64,000 bases of DNA from Lachnospiraceae bacterium (GCA_024692955.1 JAILLW010000017.1:1-64000); one strand, 5' to 3'; shown: positions 18,097-29,074, counted from the stretch's first letter. The notes: generated by a model not told the origin, from the letters alone. Numbers and translations are program-made.

Positions 18097-21000
18097 ATGA
18101 AAAAGAGTAAACGAAGCAAAATTTTATGCGTTCTGACATCATTTATATTATCACTTCTTCTTTTGCCGACATTACCGGCGAAAGCCGCGGAAGTCTATGT
18201 GGAAGGTTATGTGCTGGATGCCCATACGCTGCCGGACGGAACGATCGGTGTTCTGTTTGCCAGGGATACGGAGCGGGGAGAGGGTTCAAACGCAACTGTC
18301 ATACCCGTGATCTGGTATGGTGTCTTTGATCCGGGTACCGGTTACTGGGATGAGGTTCAGGTACAGGACGAGGGCGTTAAGGGAAGAGAAGCGGCACTGA
18401 CCATCTCGGATGATGGTGTGGCGCATGTCGCTTATACGACGAGCAGCGACAGGATCGTCTACATCCGTCAGACGGATACGGGATGGCGGGCATCCTATAT
18501 GATTAATTCCGTTGATATCTGCGGCGACGCAGGAGTCCTGTCCGCTCCGGATATCGAAGTGGATGAGAACGGCACGGTACATGTCTCTTATATCGACTCG
18601 CGCGGCGCGGATGACGGCGACAGTCATACGATCCCGGATGTCATGGAAGCGGTCATTACCGGTTCTGACTGTGTAAGAAAAGTAAAGATCGGCGGCTGGT
18701 TCACAAGAGATGTCGGTACTGATAGATACTACGCAACCGGAATCCCATACATCACGAAGGATCTTACGGTCGTCAGCAGATACAATGTGGACTCATCGGA
18801 CGGCTGGGGAGGAAGATATTCCACGAAATCTGTACTGTTCAAGAAGGCTGACGCGACGGAGCTGGAGCCCGAATTGAATGGCACGCTTTATGATGCATGC
18901 AGCTACGACGGGGTGAGCTATGCGCTCTGCCGGTCGGGAAACAGCTATCTGATCCTTGATTCGGCGGGCAACGGAAGCCGGACCGACAGCAGTATCTCCG
19001 AGCATGCCGCCGACATGACGATCGGCGAAGACGGAAAGATCTATTATGCCGCGGCACAGGGATCCAACATGCTGTTTTATCAGGATGATACCGGTTATGT
19101 GACAAATTCCCTGTTTGAAGAAGTTCACCCGGATCACAAAAAGATGGCAACGGTGATCGCCGGGAACCGTCAGCATGCTTTCTATACCGGGAGCCGGGGC
19201 CATATTGTTTGGGCCAGTTTTCAGTATGGCAATGTCAGATCGGAACTCATTAAGGGAAAAGAACCGGAAGATGTTTCCGAGGTGACATTTAATACGACCG
19301 GCTCCGAAGCCGGAAAGCTCGAAGGACTTGATCCCGACGGCACATATTATTATGTGCTGAATAATGAAGCAAGCGAGGATTTCACTTCGGTAACCGAAAA
19401 GGAGATCAGTATTCCGAGGAGTGCCGTAGGAAGAAAGGGAGCTGCCCTCTCCGTTGTCAAAAGGGCACGCGATAACAGGCATGCCGATTCCGAGCCGAAA
19501 ACATTTACGATCACAAGGGCTTCAGTGCCGACGCTAACGGCCACACAGCCGGACCGGCTCGACGGAGAAGGAACCCTTCCGACCACCGAAGCTTTTGAAT
19601 ACACGACGGATGAACCCGGCGATGACCCGGAAAGCGCAAACTGGATACAGTGTACGGATGCCGTCAGTGTTCCGCCCGGTATCTATTATGTCCGTTACCG
19701 CTCAGACGGGACGGTACTTGCTTCCGATCCGCAGGAGATCGAGATCGTGGAATATGTTCTCGTAAAGGAGCAATTCGGTTTCTTTTCCTTTGCGACACAC
19801 GGATATGAAACGGCAGGGTTTTCCTATGATGAAGGCACTTATGAATTCAGCGGCCCGGCGCTTAATCAGGAAAAGCTTGCGAGCGGAAAGGGAAAGATCA
19901 TCTTTGACGATTCGGGATTGGGCGGGACCCTGAAGAACTGTCTCCTTACGGGGAAACTCTATGTGGTAAAAAAGGGTGACGGCATACGAACGATCGACAG
20001 CGATCCGTATGAGATCGAACTTACCAGAATGCCGACGCCCAATCTGCGGTGGCAGAATCCGAAACCCGATCTTGACTACAATTACTTTGGTACCATATAT
20101 ACGACCGATACGCCGGATGTAAAATACAATTACACGCATGATGACCCGACGCAGAATGAGGAAGGACATGATTCGGTCAGCTGGACCGGGTGGGGAGGCG
20201 ATAATTATACCGGCGACAAGGATGTGAGATGCAGGGCGAGTACGATCTATTTCCGTACACAGGCAAAAGGATATGCTCTGGCATCCGAACTGCAGGTGAT
20301 CGTTATCGTGAATCTGGTCAGAAAGGAATATCCCCGTGCGGTCTGTACCGCCGTGGGTACAGAGAGCATCCTTCTTCGAAATCTCGTGCCCGGGGAGACC
20401 TATCATATTTCGATGAATGAAGATGACCAGGATATTACGGAATTTACGGCCGAATCGGACACGAAAGTGATCTCGGGCGTAACCTCGCAGCAGGGATATA
20501 TCTCGATCGTTAATAAAGGCGACGGCGAAAAGACGACCTATGACAGTCTGGCGCAGACATTCTGTTTTAAAAGAGCCGTAACGCCGAACCTTGCATGGAG
20601 TCATCCGAACCATCTCGGGATCGGTGGAAAGATTGCGACGACAGAGATTCATGAGTACTGCAAAGCGGACAATTATGATGAGGAAAAAGCGGATACTTAT
20701 ACCTGGACCGCCTGCACGGGGGAACTGACAGGTCTTGAAGCGGGGACTTACCATGTTCGTGTAAAGGCTTCCGAAGATAATTATGATGCGGTGATGGCAT
20801 CTCCCGCACAGACGATCGTACTTCAGGATATCAATGTCTATCAGGTGAAACTGGACGAATCCGTAATCGGACATGATGTCGAGATCCTGTATGCCGAGCA
20901 GAACAAACCCATAGCGGAGCCGGCGATGAAAGGATACATGTCCGTGAAATGGTATCGGGATGCGGGAATGTCGGAAGAATGGGATTTTGCGGATCCCGTT

Positions 21001-23430
21001 ACGGAAGATATGACGCTTTACATGACCGGAACTCCGATTCGGTATAACATCTATTACAGAAACCGGAACGGCAGTGACTCGATGATACAGGAAAGGGTAT
21101 TCGATGACGGTGTGCCTCTTCTGGCCTGCACGCTTCCGCCCGAGCGGGAGGGGATGGAATTATTGGGATGGACCACTTCGAGGGCATACGGCGAGCGTCC
21201 CATGTATTCTGACAGAGAGATCGCCAATCTGACTGCCGAAAACAATAAGGGCATTACCCTGTATGCGATATGGACAGAGGCAGATTGGGGGAGCATCGAT
21301 CCTTCGGATATTCAGACGCTTAAGGAAGAAGGAAAGCACAGTTACGATATTACGGATCATATCTGGTTCGGAAAGATCGAACCGGTTACATTCACCGGAG
21401 CATCCGTGAAGTTTACGGAGGAAGAGCTGCATGTCTATGACGGGAAAATGCTCCTTTCTCCGAAAACAGATTATACGGTTACTTACACGAATGCGAAAAA
21501 CGCAGGTACGACCGCAATGCTTAAGGTGAAAGGAAAGGGCAATTACGCCGGATCTTCGGTCTCCCAAAGCTTTACGATCAATCCGCTTGATCTGGAAGAT
21601 GCGGAGAACAATATCGTATTCACGGTTAAGGACATCCCGTATAAGAATGGGAAGGACATGAAGTCCAAACCGGTCATAAAGCACGGAAAGACGACTCTGA
21701 AAGAAAACACGGATTATACGCTGGATTACGGTGATGAACGGTTCGACAGTGTCGGTACGGTCAGCTTTATGGTCACAGGGAAAGGAAACTATACCGGGAC
21801 GGTGTCGCTCAGCTATCGCATCTATGCTTCTGATCACAGTCTGTCCAAGGCTGTCATCACACTGGATCCCGCCTACGACCTTACTTATGCGGGTGCGCAG
21901 AACCTTCGCTGTCCGCCTGTTACCGGCGTCAAACTGAATAAATCGGCTTCGGAATTCCTTGTTAAAGACCGGGATTATAAGGTGACTTATAAGAATAATC
22001 AGAAAGCAGGAAATGCAGCCGTCGTCGTGGAAGGGATCGGCGAGTACTCGGGCACGGTTACAAAGACCTACAAAATAAAGGCAAGACCACTGACGGTCGG
22101 CGATATTACCATTACGAATAAGGAGAATATCTCTTATACGGGAAAAGCGCTGAAACCGCTGGAGAAGATCTATGTTCCGGCGATCGACGAGTATCTTTCG
22201 GCATCGGATTACACGGTGTCCTATTCGAATAACACCAATGCCGCGGCGAAAGATGCCGGAAAGGCACCGAAGATGACGCTCCGGTTTAAGGGAAATTATT
22301 CGGGCCAGGCCGTTTCCACGTTTACCATTTCGCCGATGGTCCTTGCTCAGGATGATTTGAAGATTACGATCCCGGCTGTCAAACTGAAGAAGGCATCCGC
22401 TGTTCCCGGTGTTTCAGCCCTGAAACCGGTGGTAAAACTCGGAAAGAAAACCCTGAAGTACAAAAAAGACTATACGCTGAGCAACATTACCTACAATTCG
22501 GGACTAAAGTGTTATGAGGCAGAGATCGTTCCGCAGGGGAACTACGGAGCATCTTCGACGATCAAGGGTAAGTTCAGGACCTATCTGAAACAGGTGAACT
22601 TAGGCGATCGGAATGTGTTTTATGTCTATATCGCGGGAGGTCCCGCGGCCGATATGACCTATGACGGGACGCCGAAGAAGCCGGTCGTACATGTCCGGGC
22701 CCTGACACCTGAGGGCGGAACAGATTTCGAGCTGATAGAGGGAATTGATTATACGGTTACTTATGCCAACAATACAAAGGCGGCTTTTTCGGACGCGAAA
22801 AAAGCGCCGTTTGCGACGGTCAAAGGAAAGGGGGCATACAAAGGAAAACGCACGGTCAAATTCACGATCTATGCGATTGATATTTCAAGTGTGCAGTCGA
22901 CCCACAACATAGAGATCACCGTGCCTGATATGAAATATACCGGGCGGGCGCTGAAACCGAAAGCGGTCGTTAAGGTCGACGGAAAAACGCTGAAAGCCTC
23001 CGAGTACGGACTTGAATATGAGAATAATACGGACATGTCATCCTCGGCTCTCGTAAAAGTGACCGGGAAAGGGAATTATGAAGGGACAAAAAAAGCATGG
23101 TTCCGGATTTATGAAAAATCGATCGAAACGGCATATTTTGGAGCGATAGCGAATCAGGTTTATACAGGGAGTCAGATCAGACCAGGTGCGGATGATATCG
23201 TATATGATGAATTCCATACGCTGCTTCCGGATACATCTGCCAATGCGGTCAGGGTATATACGGATAAGAATAAGACGAAGGAACTGTATCAGAACAGAGA
23301 CTTCCGCATATCCTACGGTCCGAACCTGAATACGGGAACCGGTACCGTGATCATCGAAGGCATCGGTGAATACGGAGGAAAAAAGACGCTGAAATTCAAG
23401 ATTGTGCCGAAGAAGGAAACTTCGAACTAA
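18097..23430 (+). CDS. Large secreted repeat protein (N-terminal beta-propeller-like region, InlB-type repeat, tandem Ig-like/MBG-like repeats)
   Basis: Signal peptide MKKSKRSKILCVLTSFILSLLLLPTLPAKAA; many DYTVTYTNN...AG...VKGKGNYxGT units in C-terminal half; RBS GAGGAGG. Confidence 0.85.
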   Translation: MKKSKRSKILCVLTSFILSLLLLPTLPAKAAEVYVEGYVLDAHTLPDGTIGVLFARDTERGEGSNATVIPVIWYGVFDPGTGYWDEVQVQDEGVKGREAALTISDDGVAHVAYTTSSDRIVYIRQTDTGWRASYMINSVDICGDAGVLSAPDIEVDENGTVHVSYIDSRGADDGDSHTIPDVMEAVITGSDCVRKVKIGGWFTRDVGTDRYYATGIPYITKDLTVVSRYNVDSSDGWGGRYSTKSVLFKKADATELEPELNGTLYDACSYDGVSYALCRSGNSYLILDSAGNGSRTDSSISEHAADMTIGEDGKIYYAAAQGSNMLFYQDDTGYVTNSLFEEVHPDHKKMATVIAGNRQHAFYTGSRGHIVWASFQYGNVRSELIKGKEPEDVSEVTFNTTGSEAGKLEGLDPDGTYYYVLNNEASEDFTSVTEKEISIPRSAVGRKGAALSVVKRARDNRHADSEPKTFTITRASVPTLTATQPDRLDGEGTLPTTEAFEYTTDEPGDDPESANWIQCTDAVSVPPGIYYVRYRSDGTVLASDPQEIEIVEYVLVKEQFGFFSFATHGYETAGFSYDEGTYEFSGPALNQEKLASGKGKIIFDDSGLGGTLKNCLLTGKLYVVKKGDGIRTIDSDPYEIELTRMPTPNLRWQNPKPDLDYNYFGTIYTTDTPDVKYNYTHDDPTQNEEGHDSVSWTGWGGDNYTGDKDVRCRASTIYFRTQAKGYALASELQVIVIVNLVRKEYPRAVCTAVGTESILLRNLVPGETYHISMNEDDQDITEFTAESDTKVISGVTSQQGYISIVNKGDGEKTTYDSLAQTFCFKRAVTPNLAWSHPNHLGIGGKIATTEIHEYCKADNYDEEKADTYTWTACTGELTGLEAGTYHVRVKASEDNYDAVMASPAQTIVLQDINVYQVKLDESVIGHDVEILYAEQNKPIAEPAMKGYMSVKWYRDAGMSEEWDFADPVTEDMTLYMTGTPIRYNIYYRNRNGSDSMIQERVFDDGVPLLACTLPPEREGMELLGWTTSRAYGERPMYSDREIANLTAENNKGITLYAIWTEADWGSIDPSDIQTLKEEGKHSYDITDHIWFGKIEPVTFTGASVKFTEEELHVYDGKMLLSPKTDYTVTYTNAKNAGTTAMLKVKGKGNYAGSSVSQSFTINPLDLEDAENNIVFTVKDIPYKNGKDMKSKPVIKHGKTTLKENTDYTLDYGDERFDSVGTVSFMVTGKGNYTGTVSLSYRIYASDHSLSKAVITLDPAYDLTYAGAQNLRCPPVTGVKLNKSASEFLVKDRDYKVTYKNNQKAGNAAVVVEGIGEYSGTVTKTYKIKARPLTVGDITITNKENISYTGKALKPLEKIYVPAIDEYLSASDYTVSYSNNTNAAAKDAGKAPKMTLRFKGNYSGQAVSTFTISPMVLAQDDLKITIPAVKLKKASAVPGVSALKPVVKLGKKTLKYKKDYTLSNITYNSGLKCYEAEIVPQGNYGASSTIKGKFRTYLKQVNLGDRNVFYVYIAGGPAADMTYDGTPKKPVVHVRALTPEGGTDFELIEGIDYTVTYANNTKAAFSDAKKAPFATVKGKGAYKGKRTVKFTIYAIDISSVQSTHNIEITVPDMKYTGRALKPKAVVKVDGKTLKASEYGLEYENNTDMSSSALVKVTGKGNYEGTKKAWFRIYEKSIETAYFGAIANQVYTGSQIRPGADDIVYDEFHTLLPDTSANAVRVYTDKNKTKELYQNRDFRISYGPNLNTGTGTVIIEGIGEYGGKKTLKFKIVPKKETSN

Positions 23431-23453
23431 CAGCTAAGAAAGGAGTACGTAAC

Positions 23454-24956
23454 ATGAGCGACGAACACATCACGATCGATCCGGAAGAGAGGATCAGTTT
23501 CAACAACCAGGTGGATTATTGCGTGGGAACGGGACGGCTCGGCCTTGCACTTACGGAGGAATATCTGAAGGAACTGAAGTATGTTCAGGATATGATCGGA
23601 TTCTCCCACATCCGGGGGCACGGGCTCTTCTCGGATGATGTGTCGATCTATCACGAATACGAAGAGGACGGCAAGACAAAGGTGGAATACAATTACACCT
23701 ACATCGACCGGATATTCGACCGTTATCTGGAACTCGGGATCCGCCCTTATCTGGAACTCGGCTTTATGCCGGATAAGATGGCGAGCGGGACCCAGACCGT
23801 CTTTTACTGGAAGGCAAATACGACGCCTCCGAAAGATTACGACCTCTGGACGGATATGGTGGTCGCGCTTCTCGATCATCTGACCGGACGCTACGGGGAT
23901 GAGGTTTATTCATGGCCCATCGAGGTCTGGAACGAGCCCAACCTTCCGGGCTTCTGGTATCAGGCGGATAAAGAAGAGTATTTCAAACTCTTTAAAAAGA
24001 CCTTCCGGGCGATCAAGAAAAAGGATAAACGGTTCAAGGTCGGCGGCCCTGCGATCTGCGGCGTGAAGGATGAAGAATGGATCAGAGACTTTCTTGAGTT
24101 TTGTATTAAGGAAAAGATCCATCCCGACTGCATCACCAGACATCATTATACGATAGGTTTCCCGGAGCGCATCGGACACTGCGATTATTCAAAGCTTGAG
24201 GATTCCGAAATGCGTTTTGCGAACCTGCAGTCCACAAGGGATATCGTGGACTCCTTTAAGGAGTTTAAGGATCTGCCGATCCATCTTACGGAGTTTTCCA
24301 CTTCCTATACCCCGAAGGGAGTGATCCATGACACGAATATCAATGCAGCATATCTTGCCCGCCAGCTGTCCCGCCTCGGGGATATGAATGAAGCCTATTC
24401 CTACTGGACCTTCGGGGATGTGTTCGAGGAACAGGGTGTGCCGAATTCCCTCTTCCACGGTGGCTTCGGCCTGGTGGCTGCCGGAAATATCCCGAAGCCG
24501 ACCTTCTGGACATTCTATTTCTTCAAGCAGCTGAAACTGTTCGGCGGAGACTGCGTATACCGGGACGACAATACCGTGATCGTGAAGAACGGCGAAAACT
24601 ATGCCGGGATCGTATGGAATATCGATGAAGAGAAGCAGGCGGCGGAGTTTACCTTCCCGCTTTCCGGCGACGGAGATTATACACTGATCACAAAGACGGT
24701 CGATGAAAAATGTTGCAATCCCTTGAAATTCTGGCATGATCTCGGGGAGCCCGCCTATCCGACGAAGGAAGAAACGGAGCTTATCCGGGATGCGGCCAAT
24801 CCCTTCACGAGAAGTATGATCGTAAAGCCGGAAAAGGGCGGAGCGGACGTATCCTTAAAGATCAGAAGGAACGGTGTTGTCTATTTCACGCTGAAGGAGC
24901 GGACCTTCACGCCCGACCGCGGCTACGATTACGAGAAAGCAGTCTCTTTCCACTGA
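23454..24956 (+). CDS. GH39-type glycosidase (beta-xylosidase-like)
   Basis: IEVWNEPNLPGFW (acid/base) and IHLTEFSTSY (nucleophile) with GH39-like fold cues. Confidence 0.85.
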   Translation: MSDEHITIDPEERISFNNQVDYCVGTGRLGLALTEEYLKELKYVQDMIGFSHIRGHGLFSDDVSIYHEYEEDGKTKVEYNYTYIDRIFDRYLELGIRPYLELGFMPDKMASGTQTVFYWKANTTPPKDYDLWTDMVVALLDHLTGRYGDEVYSWPIEVWNEPNLPGFWYQADKEEYFKLFKKTFRAIKKKDKRFKVGGPAICGVKDEEWIRDFLEFCIKEKIHPDCITRHHYTIGFPERIGHCDYSKLEDSEMRFANLQSTRDIVDSFKEFKDLPIHLTEFSTSYTPKGVIHDTNINAAYLARQLSRLGDMNEAYSYWTFGDVFEEQGVPNSLFHGGFGLVAAGNIPKPTFWTFYFFKQLKLFGGDCVYRDDNTVIVKNGENYAGIVWNIDEEKQAAEFTFPLSGDGDYTLITKTVDEKCCNPLKFWHDLGEPAYPTKEETELIRDAANPFTRSMIVKPEKGGADVSLKIRRNGVVYFTLKERTFTPDRGYDYEKAVSFH

Positions 24957-24984
24957 ATCCGCGGATCATGAAATGAATTCAGCT

Positions 24985-25038
24985 TTAAGGTTTTGTTAAG
25001 GTTTTAAGGATTGTCCGGTAAGGTTCACCTGATATTAT
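24985..25038 (+). promoter_or_regulatory. Promoter with phased TTAAGG direct repeats
   Basis: TTAAGG at 24985 and 24996, another at 25004, GTAAGG at 25018; TTGTCC (25011) and TATTAT (25033) as -35/-10 candidates. Confidence 0.55.
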
Positions 25039-25092
25039 ACTCTCAACGAAGCAAACAGCAGGATCGTTGATCCGGAAAGAGAGGAAATAAAA

Positions 25093-25893
25093 ATGTGGAC
25101 AAGAAAAGAATTAAAAGCAAGAGGACATGCGGCATTTCAGGCTAACTACTGGAAGAGCGTGCTGGTGGCACTCATCTTTGCCCTCGTGGCAGGAGGATTC
25201 GCAAGCGGATCCGGAGGCCGTTTCCCGGCAGCGGGAGGACCGCTCGCTTCACAGACATCTGTCGTGGATGAAGATGACCTTGATGAGGACGAGATCACTT
25301 CCGTGGCAGAACCCAAGGGATCCTTTGAGGAATTCAAGCAGGAATTCGAAAAGGACATGAAGGAAGTCAATGTCGTAGTTGTAGCGGCGGCAGTGACCGC
25401 AGCGATCATCATCTTCCTGATCGTCCTTGCCATCGTCTTTGCGATCAGCGCGGTGCTGCTGAATCCGGCCCAGGTGGGATGCCACAGTTTCTTCCTGAAG
25501 AACCTTGAGGAGCCCGCGAACCTTAACCAGCTTACCGTCGGATTTGAATCAAACTACAAAAACGTGGTAAAGGTAATGTTCTTCCGTGATCTTTATCTCT
25601 TCCTCTGGGGGCTCATCCCGCTTGCGGGCATCGTGATCTCCATCGTAAAGAGATACGAATACATGATGATCCCTTACCTTGTAGCCGAAAACCCGGATAT
25701 CGACAGGGACGAGGCTTTCGCAAGAAGCAGGGAGATGATGAACGGACAGAAATGGAAGGCGTTTGTACTGGATCTTTCCTTTATCGGATGGCATCTCCTT
25801 TCCATCCTTACGCTGGGAATCCTTTCGACCTTCTACGTAAGACCTTATGTTCAGTCCACAAGAGCGGCACTTTATGATACAATAAAGGCATGA
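25093..25893 (+). CDS. DUF975 family membrane protein
   Basis: N-term MWTRKELKARGHAAFQANYWKSVLVALI and C-terminal GWHLLSILTLGILSTFYVRPYVQSTRAALY typical of DUF975. Confidence 0.85.
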   Translation: MWTRKELKARGHAAFQANYWKSVLVALIFALVAGGFASGSGGRFPAAGGPLASQTSVVDEDDLDEDEITSVAEPKGSFEEFKQEFEKDMKEVNVVVVAAAVTAAIIIFLIVLAIVFAISAVLLNPAQVGCHSFFLKNLEEPANLNQLTVGFESNYKNVVKVMFFRDLYLFLWGLIPLAGIVISIVKRYEYMMIPYLVAENPDIDRDEAFARSREMMNGQKWKAFVLDLSFIGWHLLSILTLGILSTFYVRPYVQSTRAALYDTIKA

Positions 25894-26573
25894 AACATAC
25901 GATACTGATCGCCGATGATGAGCCGGAGATAAGAAATTTTCTCCGGCTCTATCTCGAAAATGAAGGATATCAGGTACTGGAAGCAGGCACCGGACCGGAT
26001 GCTCTCCGCCTCATCGAGGAGGAGAGCGTCAGTCTTTGCCTGCTTGATGTGATGCTCCCGGGAATGGACGGATTTCATGTCCTCCGGAAGATCCGGGAGG
26101 AAAACAACCTCCCCGTCATCATCATTTCCGCAAGGGATGCCGACTCGGACAAGATCCTGGGGCTGAACCTGGGGGCGGATGATTATCTGACGAAACCCTT
26201 CAATCCTCTGGAAGCGGTGGCGAGAGTAAGCTCCAATATCCGGAGATTCTATAATCTGGGTGCGGGCACTAAGGAAAAAGAGACTCTGAAGGTCCGGGAC
26301 CTCGAACTTGATCCCGACAGCTGTACCCTGAAGAAGGACGGAAGGACGATCGAGCTTACTTCGGTGGAATACCGGCTGATGGAGATGTTCATGTCCCATC
26401 CGGGGAAGGTATTCACGAAGCAGCAGATCTACGAATACGGCTGGGGCGAGGACTATATCATCGCGGACAACAATATCATGGTATGCATCAGCAAGCTCCG
26501 CGCGAAACTCGATGATGACCAGCAGGCTTATATCAGGACCCTGCGGGGACTTGGCTACCGGCTGGAGAAGTGA
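25890..26573 (+). CDS. OmpR/PhoB family response regulator
   Basis: ILIADDEPEIRNFL, LLDVMLPGMDGF, winged-helix C-term; ATGA overlap with DUF975 gene. Confidence 0.95.
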   Translation: MKHTILIADDEPEIRNFLRLYLENEGYQVLEAGTGPDALRLIEEESVSLCLLDVMLPGMDGFHVLRKIREENNLPVIIISARDADSDKILGLNLGADDYLTKPFNPLEAVARVSSNIRRFYNLGAGTKEKETLKVRDLELDPDSCTLKKDGRTIELTSVEYRLMEMFMSHPGKVFTKQQIYEYGWGEDYIIADNNIMVCISKLRAKLDDDQQAYIRTLRGLGYRLEK

Positions 26574-26585
26574 TCCTTTCGATCC

Positions 26586-27800
26586 ATGGAAGAAGAAAAG
26601 AAACTGAGGGACAGCCTCATCCGAAGATTCATATTCGTTCTTATCATCACCGGCATCGTCGGGCATATTTTCGTATTACTGTCGGACCGGTTCGCCATGC
26701 CTGCGATCGCCGGAGCCGTATTTCCGGAATATGAGACGACGGAAGCTTTCAGTGCGACCGCTATTGCCGCTTATGTTCTGATCCTTATCCTGAACAAGAT
26801 CATATCCGGGGTAACAAGATGGATTCCGGGATTTACGGAGCTTCCGGGCGTCGCGTACCTTGGCAGGGTGCTGACAGAGAGGGAAAGAGCTTTTTTTGTA
26901 TCGGGAAGCAGCCGGGCATTCGCGGAGCTTTCGGATATGAAAAAAGCGATCCTGATCCTGCTGATCCTTGCGATTCTGCTGGTTCTTTCGCTTCCCTATG
27001 TGACCGGCGCGGTCTATTTTTCCATGGTCACGATGAGGGATTTTCGGAGGATCGCCGAAAAGAGAAAAGCGCGCGCGATCGAGGAGGCAAAAAGGCAGAA
27101 TCTTATGATCTCCGATATCGCCCACGACCTGCGGACACCCGTTACCACCATCACCGGGTATGCCAGAGCGCTTTGCGACGGTCTGGTAAAAGAAGAAGAG
27201 AAGCAGTCCTATCTGGAGGCGATCCTTAATAAATCCGCCGGAATGACGGATCTCATCCAGCTCCTTTTTGATTATACGAGACTTGACAGCAAGGGCTTTG
27301 AACTGAAAAAAGAAAAGACCGATCTTTGCGAACTGGTCCGGGAATGCGCCGCGTCACTCTATACGGACGCGGAGACGGCGGGGATGGAGATGGAGATTGA
27401 AATTCCGGAGAAGGAACTCTTTTTCGAGATCGACAGGCCCCAGTTTACCCGCGTGATCGCCAATCTCATCACAAACGCGGTCAGACATAATGAAGAAGGC
27501 TGCTCCATCGGCATATTTGTGGTCGAAGATATGCAAAAGACCATCGTTGCCGTGGCGGATGACGGGAAGAAGATCCCGGAGGATCTGGCACTCCGTATTT
27601 TCGAGCCCTTCTTTATGGGGGACGAATCCAGAAACAGCCGGGGAGGATCGGGCCTCGGCCTTTCGGTGGCGCTAAAGATCGCGGATATGCACGGATTCAG
27701 GCTCTTCCTTGAACAGGGAAGCCGTCTGAAGACTTATCCGGTACCGGAAAAGTATGCGAAAGCATTTTTGATAGAGATGAGAAACAGTAAAAAAGCGTAA
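26586..27800 (+). CDS. Sensor histidine kinase
   Basis: ISDIAHDLRTPVTTITGYARAL, NLITNAVRHN, GGSGLGLSVA; two TM regions. Confidence 0.95.
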   Translation: MEEEKKLRDSLIRRFIFVLIITGIVGHIFVLLSDRFAMPAIAGAVFPEYETTEAFSATAIAAYVLILILNKIISGVTRWIPGFTELPGVAYLGRVLTERERAFFVSGSSRAFAELSDMKKAILILLILAILLVLSLPYVTGAVYFSMVTMRDFRRIAEKRKARAIEEAKRQNLMISDIAHDLRTPVTTITGYARALCDGLVKEEEKQSYLEAILNKSAGMTDLIQLLFDYTRLDSKGFELKKEKTDLCELVRECAASLYTDAETAGMEMEIEIPEKELFFEIDRPQFTRVIANLITNAVRHNEEGCSIGIFVVEDMQKTIVAVADDGKKIPEDLALRIFEPFFMGDESRNSRGGSGLGLSVALKIADMHGFRLFLEQGSRLKTYPVPEKYAKAFLIEMRNSKKA

Positions 27801-27814
27801 GGAGGAAGAGCTTT

Positions 27815-29074
27815 ATGAATGTCGCTTCATTTTTTAAGAATCTCGTCAAAAAATACAATTCGGTGAGTCTGATCCTGCGGATCCTTTGCGGGCTGATCAT
27901 CGGCGCCGTTCTCGGCCTTCTCGTACCTGGAGCGGCCTGGCTCGGTCTGTTCGGAGACCTTTTTGTCGGTGCCCTGAAGGCCATCGCTCCGGTACTGGTA
28001 TTTGTGCTGGTGATCAGTGCCCTCGCGAAGGGCGGAAACAAGCTGGACAGCCGCTTCGGTACCGTGATCTGGCTCTATGTGATAAGCACGCTGATGGCAT
28101 CGGTGGTGGCGGTGGCGGGGAGCTTCCTGTTTCCGCAGACGCTGAAACTGACGGTGGCCGCCGAGGCGGACGTGATCCCCACCGGCATCGGAGAAGTGCT
28201 CAGAAATCTGCTTCTGAATATGGTGGCGAATCCTCTGGGCTCCATTGTGGAAGGTAAATACATCGGTATCCTCTTCTGGGCGGCGGTACTGGGACTTGCC
28301 CTCAAAGGGATCGCCTCCGATACGACGAAAGACGGGCTTTTGCATATCGCGGAGGGCGTATCCCTTGTGGTCCGCTGGATCATCAATCTCGCTCCCTTCG
28401 GGATCATGGGACTGGTATTCACGAATGTGAGCACGAACGGCCTTTCGATCTTTACGGATTACGGAAAGCTCCTGCTGCTCCTTGTAGGCTGTATGCTGGC
28501 GGTGGCGCTCATCGTGGATCCGCTGATCGCCTTCCTTACGCTCAGGAAGAATCCTTATCCGCTGGTACTGCGCTGCCTCCGCGAATCCGGACTTACCGCC
28601 TTCTTTACGAGAAGCTCCGCCGCGAATATTCCCGTCAATATGGAACTTTGCGAGAAACTCGGACTCGACAGGGATATGTACTCGGTGTCCATCCCGCTCG
28701 GAGCCACGATCAATATGGACGGTGCGGCGATCACCATAGCGGTTATGACTCTTGCCGCGGCAAATACGGTGGGAGTTTCCGTCGACCTTCCTTCCGCCCT
28801 GATCTTATCATTTATCGCGACGCTGGGTGCCTGCGGAGCGTCTGGTGTGGCCGGAGGATCGCTGCTTCTCATTCCCATGGCCTGCTCCCTCTTCGGGATC
28901 CCGCAGGATATCGCGATGCAGGTGGTGGCTGTCGGATTTATCATCGGAGTTGTTCAGGATTCCGTGGAGACCGCCCTCAATTCCTCGGGTGATGTTATGT
29001 TCGCCGCTGTGGCGGAGTTCAAGCAGTGGATCAAAGAAGGAAAAGAACTTCCCGATCTTAAGAAGCTGAAATAG
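27815..29074 (+). CDS. sstT: Serine/threonine:sodium symporter
   Basis: Dicarboxylate/amino acid:cation symporter pattern with SIPLGATINMDGAAITIAVMTLAA; overall SstT-like. Confidence 0.9.
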   Translation: MNVASFFKNLVKKYNSVSLILRILCGLIIGAVLGLLVPGAAWLGLFGDLFVGALKAIAPVLVFVLVISALAKGGNKLDSRFGTVIWLYVISTLMASVVAVAGSFLFPQTLKLTVAAEADVIPTGIGEVLRNLLLNMVANPLGSIVEGKYIGILFWAAVLGLALKGIASDTTKDGLLHIAEGVSLVVRWIINLAPFGIMGLVFTNVSTNGLSIFTDYGKLLLLLVGCMLAVALIVDPLIAFLTLRKNPYPLVLRCLRESGLTAFFTRSSAANIPVNMELCEKLGLDRDMYSVSIPLGATINMDGAAITIAVMTLAAANTVGVSVDLPSALILSFIATLGACGASGVAGGSLLLIPMACSLFGIPQDIAMQVVAVGFIIGVVQDSVETALNSSGDVMFAAVAEFKQWIKEGKELPDLKKLK

